Below are positions 28,920-37,450 of a DNA stretch of 64,000 nucleotides, piece by piece (the first letter of the stretch is position 1; each line of letters begins with the position of its first letter). Made by a program: the position numbers and the translations under genes. The notes below the pieces were generated by a model. That model was not told the DNA's origin, did not search any database, and worked only from the letters and a program-made list of their open reading frames with translations. This DNA comes from Desulfospira joergensenii DSM 10085. GTDB lineage: Bacteria > Desulfobacterota > Desulfobacteria > Desulfobacterales > Desulfobacteraceae. Where the stretch lies: positions 1,883,223-1,947,222 of the forward strand of contig NZ_ATUG01000001.1 in NCBI RefSeq assembly GCF_000420085.1. Direction: 5' to 3'.

Positions 28920-29327
28920 TTATTTTTCCTCCACGGGAAACTTACCCCGGAACCACTTCTGCCAGCCGCCCTTGAGGGCATATACCTTGGTATATCCTTT
29001 TTCCATGAGTTGTCGCGCCAACCTGGCGCTGGTGGCTTCATTGTGTCAGGCGCAGTAGAGCACCAGGGTGCTGTCCCTGGGATATTTATTCACCCAGGTT
29101 GTAAAGTCGCCGGGCCCGGCCCGTTCCGCACCCCGGATCTTATACTCCGATGACAGCCAGTCCCGCCCTGCCCGGACATCCAGCACAATCACCTTGTCAT
29201 GACCCAGGATGTCTTTGAGTTCCTCCACACTCATCCGGGGCACGTCTGCGGACAGGGCCGGGGAAGCAACAAACAGGCATGCGCCAAAGGCAGCCAGAAA
29301 GATCAGTACCATTGATTTTATTTTCAT
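28920..29327 (-). CDS. Exported rhodanese-like selenoprotein (in-frame UGA read as selenocysteine)
   Basis: The ATG at 29327 (AAGGAGAGAAAC before it) opens a 135-residue protein with a signal peptide (about residues 1-28, cut after PALSA). The rhodanese domain reads DVRAGRDWLSSEYKIRGAERA and LVLYCA, then UGA at 29048-29046, then in the same frame HNEATSARLARQLMEKGYTK and ALKGGWQKW up to TAA at 28920. The residues after the UGA are exactly the C-terminal part of a rhodanese domain, so the UGA is residue 94, in the active-site loop (C-A-U), where homologues have Cys (YCACPNEATS). A SECIS-like hairpin follows. Sulfurtransferase or persulfide chemistry in the periplasm is expected. ATGA overlap with the upstream membrane-protein gene. 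A plain nonsense mutation is the alternative but leaves the intact downstream frame unexplained. Confidence 0.88.
29015..29048 (-). promoter_or_regulatory. Selenocysteine UGA and candidate bacterial SECIS hairpin
   Basis: UGA at 29048-29046. Sixteen nt after it is a perfect GCGCCA / UGGCGC stem (29029-29015) with a GGU apical loop, equivalently GCGCC-AGGUU-GGCGC. Bacterial SECIS elements are short stem-loops just downstream of UGA, with G/U in the loop; spacing and loop here fit. Confidence 0.75.
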
Positions 29328-29527
29328 GTTTCTCTCCTTGATTTCATTTGTTTTAAAAGGACGGATTGCAAATAAACCCCTGCGGCCAGACAAAGGGCAA
29401 TCCCTCCGGCCGGGCCGGGCCGGCCGGACAGGACCAGAAAATCCAGATTCACAGCCAAAGCCATTGCCATGGCAAATGAAACGATAAACCTTGCCGCCCT
29501 TTTCTTTTCGCGGTTGAAATGGTCCAC
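29324..29527 (-). CDS. Small YgaP-TM/DUF2892-like membrane protein
   Basis: About 67 aa from GTG 29527 (GAGG five nt upstream); GTG 29533 is the alternative. FNREKKRAARFIVSFAMAMALAVNL leads into one helix, then a Gly/Pro turn (SGRPGPAGGIALCLAAGVYLQS) and a second helix. The two-helix layout and an Arg-rich N terminus match the small membrane partners found with rhodanese domains. Its stop overlaps the rhodanese start by ATGA, so the two are translationally coupled. Confidence 0.65.
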   Translation of the reverse strand: MDHFNREKKRAARFIVSFAMAMALAVNLDFLVLSGRPGPAGGIALCLAAGVYLQSVLLKQMKSRRET

Positions 29528-29771
29528 GGGCACCTCAGCGATGAAATTCGTAAATCTATATTATCAACCTAAGCATCCGCTCTTAGGAGATCAATGGCAG
29601 GGCAGAGGGAGAATGTTTCGGGTGTGGGCAAAGACGGATTCTGTTCGTTGTTCCGGCCTGGAGGTTTTCCGGACTATAATATTCACTATCCATTCGCCCG
29701 ATTCGATAATAACTTGCGGCAGATAGAGTTTTACGATAATAGTTAAAAAACAATACAGGAAGTACCTGGCA

Positions 29772-30165
29772 ATGCCCCATGCCGCTTTTGTCCGAGGTCT
29801 TATCCTGAAACCGATTTTTCCCCTTTCCTTCACCGCTGCCGTCCTGCACGGCAGCAATTGCCAAGAACCCATCCGGATCGGATTTCTCGCAGACATAACC
29901 GGCAGCATGGCGAATTTGAGCATGGCGGGCCTGAATGCGGCCGGTTATGGACCCGTGCAAGGAACCCCGTGCAATGAACCAGGATACATCAAAGGCCGCC
30001 GGGATGCTGGTCAAGGCCATGCAGGGAACACCTGTTGATTGGATTCCCATTGCAGTCAACAACTGCGGCAAACCGTATATCAACGCCATCTTGATAAAAA
30101 AACGGGCATTGAGCCCAAACCGATTAATCTGCAAGGCGTACACCTTGTGCGCAGACAGGAGTGAC
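29772..30165 (+). pseudogene. Composite remnant of solute-binding protein genes
   Basis: ATG 29772 opens a frame with a lipoprotein-like N terminus and EPIRIGFLADITGSMANLSMAGLN, the start of a branched-chain-type (Peripla_BP_6) binding protein. It then breaks. From about 29960 another frame gives NQDTSKAAGMLVKAMQGTPV...IPIAVNNCGKPYINA, closely parallel to the C terminus of the intact downstream binding protein (STAAKMLLKAMEGTPVSQIPI...RLGKAIINV). After a +1 shift near 30105 the frame continues GIEPKPINLQGVHLVRRQE and stops at the downstream start. So it is a truncated, frameshifted relic, partly a decayed tandem copy of the next gene. Confidence 0.75.
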
Positions 30166-30166
30166 C

Positions 30167-31171
30167 ATGAAAATAAAAAATATAGAAAGCCTCATTCTTG
30201 GCCTGGCCCTTCTGCTTTTTCCGGGGGGGCTTGCCACGGCAGCCGACAATGCCATGTATAAGGTGCTGGTGGTGATGAGCTACGGGCCGGATTATCAATT
30301 TGTTGAGGAAGTTCAGCAGGGGATTGAGTCGGTGCTGTCCGAAACCTGCCGGATCGAGACTGTATACATGAACACCAGAAAGAATTTTCCAGGCGGCCCG
30401 CAAAAAGCGAAAGAAGCGTATGAATTGTATAAAAAACTCCGTCCCGACGGTGTGATTGCCTCCGATGACAATGCCCAGTCCATGTTTGTGGTGCCCTATC
30501 TGAAAGACAAGGTAAAAACGCCGGTGATGTTTTGCGGGGTAAATGCCACATCCGAAAAATACGGGTACCCGGCCTCCAATGTGTCCGGTATTCTGGAACG
30601 TCATCACATCAGCCAAACCCTGGCCTTTACCAAACAATTGATCCCCTCCATCAAAACCTTCGGGCTCATGGCCTATGAAAGCCCCACGGGCCGGGCCATC
30701 CTGAAAAATTTTCAGCAGGAGGAAAAGACCTTTCCCATGGAACTTGTGGCTGCCCGGTTTCCCAAGACCCTTGATGAAGCCGAAGCCATGGCAAGAGAAC
30801 TAAGACCCCTGTGTGATGTTCTGTATATGCCGACCATGCAGGGCCTCAAAGACGAAAAGGGCAATGTCCTGTCAGAGAGGGACTCTGTTCCCGCAATGGG
30901 CCGGGCCTTTGTCAAGCCGATTGTCACCGGCAACAACTACAGCATCAAATACGGGGTACTCTGTGGAATCGTTAAAACCGGCCAGGAGCAGGGCAGCACT
31001 GCAGCGAAAATGCTGCTCAAGGCCATGGAAGGGACCCCGGTTTCCCAGATCCCCATCACCCGAAACCGTCTGGGCAAGGCAATCATCAATGTAACGGTGA
31101 TGAAAGCCTTGGGCATCAAGCCCAAACCCATTCTCTTGAAAGGCACCGAGCTGGTCAGGACAGACCCCTAG
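30167..31171 (+). CDS. ABC-type substrate-binding protein (PF04392-like)
   Basis: 334 aa from ATG 30167; the GTG at 30161 is inside the AGGAG ribosome site and is rejected. Signal peptide (SLILGLALLLFPGGLATAA). The mature part starts MYKVLVVMSYGPDYQFVEEVQQGIE and continues with TVYMNTRKNF, DGVIASDDNAQ, VKTPVMFCGVNA, typical of the ABC_sub_bind family (two-lobed, tryptophan/tyrosine-type binding proteins). No permease or ATPase gene is nearby. The next gene, 13 nt later, is a histidine kinase, so this protein may serve as a periplasmic ligand receptor for signalling rather than for transport. Confidence 0.85.
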   Translation: MKIKNIESLILGLALLLFPGGLATAADNAMYKVLVVMSYGPDYQFVEEVQQGIESVLSETCRIETVYMNTRKNFPGGPQKAKEAYELYKKLRPDGVIASDDNAQSMFVVPYLKDKVKTPVMFCGVNATSEKYGYPASNVSGILERHHISQTLAFTKQLIPSIKTFGLMAYESPTGRAILKNFQQEEKTFPMELVAARFPKTLDEAEAMARELRPLCDVLYMPTMQGLKDEKGNVLSERDSVPAMGRAFVKPIVTGNNYSIKYGVLCGIVKTGQEQGSTAAKMLLKAMEGTPVSQIPITRNRLGKAIINVTVMKALGIKPKPILLKGTELVRTDP

Positions 31172-31184
31172 GAGTCCGCGATTC

Positions 31185-33542
31185 ATGAGCCGTTCAACAA
31201 CCGAAAAATCCGACATGCGGTTTCCCTTCAGGTTTTCCGATATGCGTATCCGCACCAAACTCCTGGCCGTTACCGCCCTGATCATTTCCGTTTTTTTAAT
31301 GATTGTCTTGGCGGTGATCCTCTCTTTCCACCGGATTGAAAACGTACTGGGCGGTGTGATCCGCAACGATATGAACAATGTCATGACAAACGCGTTGACC
31401 GAACGGGAGCTGTCATCCATTGTTGCCGATCTCAATCTTTTGCTGGGTACCTTTTTCGAAGACGAGGCCCATCTTGACAGTGAAGGTGAGCGGTTGATCC
31501 AGGTTACCCGAGTTTTAGCCCGCCGGATCAAGGGCAGTGACCTGGAAGCGCCGCTTGGGTTGTCTGTCCGGCGGATGGAGTTTCTGGTGGAGCAGTGCCG
31601 GCTGGTCAACGCCGATCTGCGCCTTGTGCGTGCTGCTGAACGGCATATGGTATCCGGATTCGACCGTCTGGATGAAATTATCAGCGGCAAACTGATCAAT
31701 GCGGTTCTTATCGGCGACGACACCACCATCCTGCAGCAGCTTTCAGTACTGGTCGTCGGATACCGGCAGAGTCTGCTTGAAATCGGCAAGCTGCACGCAG
31801 AGCGATGGCCGGAGACCTATTATGCCCCCCTTGACCAGGATGGTGACCCGCTGATTGCCGCCATTGATGAACTGGATCTTCGCCTGCGCCCCCTGATTGC
31901 CGGTGACCCCCAGATCGCTGATCTGGGCCGCGCCGTCATCAGAGACCTTCAGACATATAAAAACGGGCTTCTGGCCCTGAATGCGGTCATGATTGAACTG
32001 AAAAAGCGCATGCTCGATGTCGAAAGCGCCGGAATCCAGGCAAAGGCCATACTGAAAAAACTTGACCGGGATGTTGTCCAGGCCGTCAACGCGGCCAATA
32101 CCAAGGTCCTGCAAACCTTCCGGGTTACCCAAGCGTCGCTGATGGGGATCTCCCTGGCGCTTATCGCCTCCCTGATTGTGCTGACCACATTCTTTTTTAA
32201 AAGCATTATCAAAAAACCCATGGACGATATTCGTGACGGCATCAAGGCATTTCGTCGCGGCAATCTTACCGCACGCATTGATCTTAATCGAAGGGACGAG
32301 TGGTGCCTTATCGAGGACGCCCTGAATGTCATGGCTGCGGATCTTTCCACCTCCTACGCTGACCTCAAAACAGCCCAACGCCTCGTTTCCAACATCATCG
32401 ACTCCATGCCCTCGGTCCTGGTGGGAGTGAACAGCAAGGGGATGGTGACCCAGTGGAACAGCCGGGCCGAGCAGGTCACGGGCATCCCTTCAGAAAAGGC
32501 GTATTCCCAGCCCCTGGAAAAAGTGTTTCCCGTCCTGACCCGTGAAATGGACCGTATGAAAACGGCCATACGGGAGCGCCGGGTGCTCCGGGATTCAAAG
32601 GTGCTTCGCGAAGGTCGGGAGGGGGCCTGCCGGTACGAGGATATCACCATTTTTCCCCTGGTGGCCAACGGTGTGGAAGGCGCCGTGATCCGGGTGGATG
32701 ACGTCACAGAACAGGTGCGCCTGGAAGAGATGATGATCCAGAGTGAAAAAATGCTTTCTGCCGGGGGGCTTGCCGCAGGCATGGCCCATGAAATCAACAA
32801 TCCCCTGGCCGGGATGATACAGTCGGCCGATGTGATGAAATCGAGGCTGATGGACCTTAATATGCCCGCAAATCTTAAAGCTGCCCGGGAAGTGAGTGTC
32901 TCCATCGAGCAAATCCGGGCCTTCATGGACAAAAGAAGCATTTTCAGGATGATCAATACTATAAATGAATCCGGTCTGCGGGTCGCGGAAATCGTTGATA
33001 ATATGCTCAGCTTTGCCAGAAAATCAGATGATGCTTTTTCTCCCCACCATCCGGCCCATCTAATGGAACGGATTATAGAACTTGCGGCCACAGACTATGA
33101 TCTGAAAAAAGAGTACGATTTTAAAACCATCAAAATTGTAAAAGAATATGAAGAGGATCTGCCCATGCTTCCCTGTGAGAGGACAAAAATTCAGCAGGTG
33201 CTGTTGAATATTTTCCGTAACGGAGCCCAGGCCATGCAGTCTCGGGGTATGGAGAACCAAGCTCATCCCTGTTTTATTGTCAGGCTTGCAAAAGAAGACA
33301 AAATGCTGCGAATCGAAATCGAAGACAACGGTCCGGGAATGGATCAAACCATTCAATCAAAAATTTTTGAACCGTTCTTTACCACGAAACCTGTGGGTGT
33401 GGGAACGGGGCTCGGGCTATCTGTCTCTTATTTCATTATTACCCAGAACCACGGCGGAACCATGGATGTGGTGTCATCCCCGGGGAAGGGATCCAATTTC
33501 ATAATCCGGTTGCCCCTTGAAACCGAAGAAAACAATGCATGA
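31185..33542 (+). CDS. Sensor histidine kinase (TM-HAMP-PAS-HisKA-HATPase)
   Basis: 785 aa. TM1 about 24-48 (IRTKLLAVTALIISVFLMIVLAVILSF), a large periplasmic helical region (50-310), TM2 about 316-340, HAMP (KPMDDIRDGIKAFRRGNL), PAS at 385-500 (VSNIIDSMPSVLVGVNSKGMVTQWN), HisKA with AGGLAAGMAHEINNPLAG (His near 535), and HATPase (NIFRNGAQAM, DNGPGM, GVGTGLGLSVSYFIITQNHGG). Follows the binding-protein gene closely, so the pair probably forms a two-part receptor: binding protein plus kinase. No response regulator gene is adjacent. Confidence 0.92.
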   Translation: MSRSTTEKSDMRFPFRFSDMRIRTKLLAVTALIISVFLMIVLAVILSFHRIENVLGGVIRNDMNNVMTNALTERELSSIVADLNLLLGTFFEDEAHLDSEGERLIQVTRVLARRIKGSDLEAPLGLSVRRMEFLVEQCRLVNADLRLVRAAERHMVSGFDRLDEIISGKLINAVLIGDDTTILQQLSVLVVGYRQSLLEIGKLHAERWPETYYAPLDQDGDPLIAAIDELDLRLRPLIAGDPQIADLGRAVIRDLQTYKNGLLALNAVMIELKKRMLDVESAGIQAKAILKKLDRDVVQAVNAANTKVLQTFRVTQASLMGISLALIASLIVLTTFFFKSIIKKPMDDIRDGIKAFRRGNLTARIDLNRRDEWCLIEDALNVMAADLSTSYADLKTAQRLVSNIIDSMPSVLVGVNSKGMVTQWNSRAEQVTGIPSEKAYSQPLEKVFPVLTREMDRMKTAIRERRVLRDSKVLREGREGACRYEDITIFPLVANGVEGAVIRVDDVTEQVRLEEMMIQSEKMLSAGGLAAGMAHEINNPLAGMIQSADVMKSRLMDLNMPANLKAAREVSVSIEQIRAFMDKRSIFRMINTINESGLRVAEIVDNMLSFARKSDDAFSPHHPAHLMERIIELAATDYDLKKEYDFKTIKIVKEYEEDLPMLPCERTKIQQVLLNIFRNGAQAMQSRGMENQAHPCFIVRLAKEDKMLRIEIEDNGPGMDQTIQSKIFEPFFTTKPVGVGTGLGLSVSYFIITQNHGGTMDVVSSPGKGSNFIIRLPLETEENNA

Positions 33543-33671
33543 TCCGTCAATCTTGATCTAGAACAAAAACAAGAAGAAGAATGGTATGATGATCCAAAAA
33601 TTTTTAATGTTTTTGGGCGCCCAAATCAATGGTTCTTTGGCACGGGTCTTTTTTGGGCCGTTATTGTCAAA

Positions 33672-34235
33672 TCATGAGACAACCATTTTCAGAACCGAAT
33701 GAACCGCCTTGGAAACCTGGGCAAGGGCCTTTGTATCATCCCGGATTCCCCTGGAGATCTCCAGCTGGACCCCTTTTTTTCCCCGGCCCCGGTTGCAGAT
33801 ATTGTCCGGGTGGGTCCCCGGAAAACTCTCTTTTTCTGAACTTGCAATATTGATATCCATAAGGCCCGTCTCAATCCGAAGGGCAAGGTCTTTGAACCGA
33901 CCTCCGACATAGACGATCTTTTGTCTCTCTTTGCAGGCATGGATGGTGACGATGATCTCTGAACGGGAGATCAGATCCAGGGCCGAAGGTTCGTCAAACC
34001 GGTGGCTGGTGATGTGAAGATCCCGGTTGCCGGTTTCCTTGATTCCCTCAAAACAATAAAGATTGAAGAGATCACCGGCGATCTTTTCGGCGATCAGGGA
34101 GGTCCTGGGTTCGATTCTTCCGCCGTGGGGGGCCATGATTGTAATCCCGGTGCCAAGATCCCGGACCCGGATTCGATAATCCCGGTTCAGGGTCTCATGG
34201 GCAGCCAAAGCGGCAAAATCCGGATATCTATCCAT
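33672..34235 (-). CDS. Poly-gamma-glutamate hydrolase-family protein (DUF867-like)
   Basis: 187 aa. MDRYPDFAALAAHE, TGITIMAPHGGRIEPRTSLIAEKIAG, YCFEGIK, DLHITSHRFDEPSALDLI and VYVGGRFKDL, with EISRGIRDD near the C terminus. This pattern matches the PF05908 family of zinc-dependent gamma-PGA hydrolases (phage PghP and bacterial YmaC-like proteins): the H of PHGG, the E of IEP and the H of ITSH are the expected zinc ligands. Cytoplasmic, no signal peptide. Its substrate in this organism is unknown. Followed upstream in the same strand by OsmC and dienelactone-hydrolase genes. Confidence 0.8.
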   Translation of the reverse strand: MDRYPDFAALAAHETLNRDYRIRVRDLGTGITIMAPHGGRIEPRTSLIAEKIAGDLFNLYCFEGIKETGNRDLHITSHRFDEPSALDLISRSEIIVTIHACKERQKIVYVGGRFKDLALRIETGLMDINIASSEKESFPGTHPDNICNRGRGKKGVQLEISRGIRDDTKALAQVSKAVHSVLKMVVS

Positions 34236-34247
34236 CTGTGGTCCGGA

Positions 34248-34655
34248 TCATTCCAGTGAAATTCCCACCTCAAGCCCCTGCTTCAGGGTATTGGCAACGA
34301 TGCATCCCCTTTCGGCAATGATCACCAGTTTTTCCATCAGGGCCCTGTCTTCAAGTTCTGAGCGGATCTTCATATTTACCCGCTCAAACCGGGCAGGAGA
34401 AGCGCCAAGCTCCCCCGTGATCTCCAGGACCACACCATTGAGTTCGGTCTCCCGGGCCTGGCCGGCCGCCAGAAGGTTGCTCATGAAGCAGCCGCCCAGG
34501 GACATGAGCAGATTTTCCCCGCCCATGGCCCCCCGGTTTTCCCCTCCCTTGGCCCCGGGCCGGTCCATGACCACGATATGACCCCGGGCGTTTCCCTCGG
34601 ATGCGGTTGCCGAGATCTGTCTGACCTTTACCTGGACATTGACACTTTGATCCAT
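34248..34655 (-). CDS. OsmC/Ohr-family peroxiredoxin-like protein
   Basis: 135 aa. GGENLLMSLGGCFMSNLLAAGQARETEL carries the first conserved Cys and the SLGGC motif, and ERGCIVANTLKQGLEV carries the second Cys. OsmC/Ohr proteins reduce organic hydroperoxides via these cysteines. MDQSVNVQVKVRQISATA is a typical N-terminal strand. Twelve nt separate it from the PGA-hydrolase-like gene, so they may share a transcript. Start preceded by GGAAAGGATATTCC. Confidence 0.88.
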   Translation of the reverse strand: MDQSVNVQVKVRQISATASEGNARGHIVVMDRPGAKGGENRGAMGGENLLMSLGGCFMSNLLAAGQARETELNGVVLEITGELGASPARFERVNMKIRSELEDRALMEKLVIIAERGCIVANTLKQGLEVGISLE

Positions 34656-34679
34656 GGGAATATCCTTTCCAAAAATAGA

Positions 34680-35423
34680 CTATTTATCCAATACTTCATT
34701 TAAGAAAGCGGTAAACCGCTCCCAGGACTTTTTATCTGCCACGGCCTGGTACCGGTCTGAACCAAAAACCGTAAAAGCATGACGGGCACCGCCATAGGCA
34801 ATCATCTCATGGTCCACACCGGCCGATTCCAGATCCCGGGCCAGGCCGGCAAACTGATCCATGGGCACGGCCTTGTCTGCCGTACCGTGGAGGATCAGGA
34901 CCCGGCCCCGGGTCTTTGAATAATCCTGCCCCTCGGGGGTCTTCAATCCGCCGTGAAAGGCGACAAATCCCTTGAGGCTCTCCCCGGATCTTGCCCATTC
35001 AAGCACGCCTGCGCCCCCAAAGCAATATCCTGCGGCCACGGCGTTGCCCGTATGGGCGCCCAGTTTTTCAGCCTGGGCCAGGGCACCCTTCATCAAAGCC
35101 CTCATCTTTGCCCGGTCCTTGTAAAGTTCTTTGGTAAGCCTCCGTTTATCCTCTGTCCGGGTGGGGCGTACACCGGCTCCGAACAGATCCGCGGCAAATA
35201 CGGCATATCCCAGGTCGGCCAGCATACGGGCCCGCCGGATCTCATATCCGGTTACCCCGTCCCAGTCATGGATCAGCAGGACCAAAGGGGCCTGATCCGA
35301 CGGACTGATATAATATCCCTCATAGGACCGGCCGTCAATCCGGTACTCGACTGCCCTGCCGTCAAAGGCAAATACCGGGGCCGAGGCAAGGCATATGATC
35401 AAAAATGTTATAATTTTTTTCAT
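34680..35423 (-). CDS. Dienelactone-hydrolase-family protein, exported
   Basis: 247 aa with a signal peptide (MKKIITFLIICLASAPVFA). Alpha/beta fold with PLVLLIHDWDGVTGYEIRRARMLADLGYAVFAADLFG, nucleophile Cys in AAGYCFGGAGVLE (Cys instead of Ser, as in dienelactone hydrolase), Asp in HGTADKAVPMDQF and His in GARHAFTVFG. Hydrolyses esters or lactones in the periplasm; true substrate unknown. Possibly in a unit with OsmC and the PGA-hydrolase-like gene. Confidence 0.88.
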   Translation of the reverse strand: MKKIITFLIICLASAPVFAFDGRAVEYRIDGRSYEGYYISPSDQAPLVLLIHDWDGVTGYEIRRARMLADLGYAVFAADLFGAGVRPTRTEDKRRLTKELYKDRAKMRALMKGALAQAEKLGAHTGNAVAAGYCFGGAGVLEWARSGESLKGFVAFHGGLKTPEGQDYSKTRGRVLILHGTADKAVPMDQFAGLARDLESAGVDHEMIAYGGARHAFTVFGSDRYQAVADKKSWERFTAFLNEVLDK

Positions 35424-35697
35424 GATAAGCTTCCTTTAATAAAGTGAGGTAAAACTTATTGTTAAACTAATACCTGATCGGGCCGTCGTCGAGGGGCGTA
35501 TTTTTTTTATTCTCTTTCCCTGCTTCTTTTCCCCCGTGAAAGAACAGGAAAATAAGCCACGAATCCCTGTTCACCCGACGTAAAGGAGTTTCCGAATCAG
35601 GCATGCCCGCAGTGGGCATGTTTTTGTCATATTTTTTATGGCATCGCCCCCGGAAGTGATTATATTTCCCCATTGCCATGGGTGGAGCTGAAAAAAA

Positions 35698-37164
35698 ATG
35701 ATAAAATTGACGGACGAACAAAACCAGATCATCAAAACCGACCTGGCCCCGGGAGAGATTTTAAAGGTTATCGCCTTTGCCGGTGCCGGCAAGACCAGTA
35801 CGCTGGTGGAATACACCCGGCGAAGACCGGACATGAGGTTTTTATATATCGCCTTTAACAAGGGGGTGCAGAAGGAGGCCCAAAGGAAATTCCCATCCCA
35901 TGTCTTCTGCCGGACATCCCATGCCCTTGGATTCCGGGCCAAGGGGGTCCAACATAAAAACCGGCTGGTTCCCGGATTCAAGGCAAATATTGTAAAAGAG
36001 GTCCTGGAACTCGACACCTACGAAGAAGCCCGGTTCACCATTGACACCCTCAATCGTTATCTTGTTTCCCCGGATGCAAAAGTATCCGGGGATCATATCC
36101 CCTTTGCCGCCAAAACCTTCTTCAGGGAGAAGAAAAGAAACCTGCCTGACCTTGTATCCCATGCAAACCGGCTCGGCCGCCTCATGTGCAAAGGGAGCGA
36201 TGAACGCATCGGCATGCTCCATGACGGATATCTCAAGCTTTACCAGCTCTCCAGTCCGGTTCTGGATTACGACTGCATCCTCCTGGACGAGGCCCAGGAC
36301 ATCAACCCGGTGACCCGGGATATCATCTTCCGTCAATCCGGGTCTTTGAACAGGCCCGGACATCCGGCGTCCATCATTCTGGTGGGCGACTCCCACCAGC
36401 AGATCTACAGTTTCCGGGGAGCCAATGACACCCTGAAAAATATCCGGGCCGCAAAAACCCTCTTTCTTACCCAGAGCTTCCGGTTCGACAGCAATATTGC
36501 CAGAATCGCAAACATGGTTCTTGAGGTTTTTAAAGGGGAAGACAAAAAACTGAGAGGCACACCCTATAAAAAGGCAAAAAAACCAAAGTGGAATCCCAAA
36601 AAACATACCATCATCGCAAGGACCAATGCCACGCTCTTTAAAAAAGCGGCCCGGCTCTGCACCCGGAACCGGATCGGGTTTGTCGGAGGCATACAGGGAT
36701 ATAAATTCGATTCCATCAAAGATGTCCACAATCTGTACTCGGAAAAACCGGTATTCAACGGCTATATCCGTTCCTTTGGAAGCTACGCCAATCTGAAATC
36801 CTATGCCCTGGATGTGGAAGACCTTGAGCTGTTGAGCATCTGTGCCGTGGTGGAAGAATATGAAAAAAGCATCCCGGGCCTGATCCGAAAGATCATGGAA
36901 AAGGCCGTTGACGCTCCTGGGGCAGATATTCTCCTCACCACGGCACACAAGGCCAAGGGTCTTGAATGGGACGACGTTCTCATGATGGATGATTTTCAAA
37001 ACCTTGTCCACAAGGGCGGGTTTACCAACCCCTCCCTTGCGGATCCGGACGAATACAATCTGATCTATGTGGCCATGACCCGGGCCATGAAGAACCTCAG
37101 GTTCGACTCAAACAACGATGTCCCGGAATTTATCCGGCTCTACCGGGGGCTGCCCGGGAAATAA
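35698..37164 (+). CDS. UvrD/Rep-type superfamily 1 helicase, Fbh1-like
   Basis: 488 aa, compact for UvrD-family. Motif I AFAGAGKTSTLVEYT, motif II CILLDEAQDINPVT, motif III VGDSHQQIYSFRGA, motif IV LTQSFRFDSNIARIA, motif V TTAHKAKGLEWDDVLMMDDF, motif VI LIYVAMTRAMKNL. All helicase motifs are intact. The order and short inserts resemble the helicase part of eukaryotic Fbh1 and related bacterial proteins that dismantle RecA filaments. No nuclease domain. A monocistronic gene in a region of unrelated functions. Confidence 0.9.
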   Translation: MIKLTDEQNQIIKTDLAPGEILKVIAFAGAGKTSTLVEYTRRRPDMRFLYIAFNKGVQKEAQRKFPSHVFCRTSHALGFRAKGVQHKNRLVPGFKANIVKEVLELDTYEEARFTIDTLNRYLVSPDAKVSGDHIPFAAKTFFREKKRNLPDLVSHANRLGRLMCKGSDERIGMLHDGYLKLYQLSSPVLDYDCILLDEAQDINPVTRDIIFRQSGSLNRPGHPASIILVGDSHQQIYSFRGANDTLKNIRAAKTLFLTQSFRFDSNIARIANMVLEVFKGEDKKLRGTPYKKAKKPKWNPKKHTIIARTNATLFKKAARLCTRNRIGFVGGIQGYKFDSIKDVHNLYSEKPVFNGYIRSFGSYANLKSYALDVEDLELLSICAVVEEYEKSIPGLIRKIMEKAVDAPGADILLTTAHKAKGLEWDDVLMMDDFQNLVHKGGFTNPSLADPDEYNLIYVAMTRAMKNLRFDSNNDVPEFIRLYRGLPGK

Positions 37165-37450
37165 TGCGGGCCCGGTTCCCGGCCCGGCCCCCAGCGGATG
37201 CGTTTTGCCCCATCAAAAAGACCTGGATTGACTTGGAAAAGACTTTTTCAAGCCGGGTTTGAATAGAAATATCGATAGTATTCCCCGGGTTTCCAGCCCC
37301 ATATCGGATAGGGTGTTGAAAACCGGGCCATTTTCCGGCTATAACAGATCAGTGAATTGAGAATGGTTAAAGTATCGAGATGTTTTCACCGCCAATTTTC
37401 AATGACCGGGTTTTAGATGAATTCAGGGTCCAAAAGGGCCGGGGAAAATC

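Noticed and set aside
29046..29327. Truncated rhodanese ending at the UGA
   Set aside because: The downstream frame matches the missing half of the domain perfectly and has a SECIS-like hairpin, so a selenoprotein explains the data better.
29583..30143. 186-codon minus-strand frame opposite the binding-protein remnant
   Set aside because: The plus strand carries clear binding-protein fragments, so the minus frame is a shadow.
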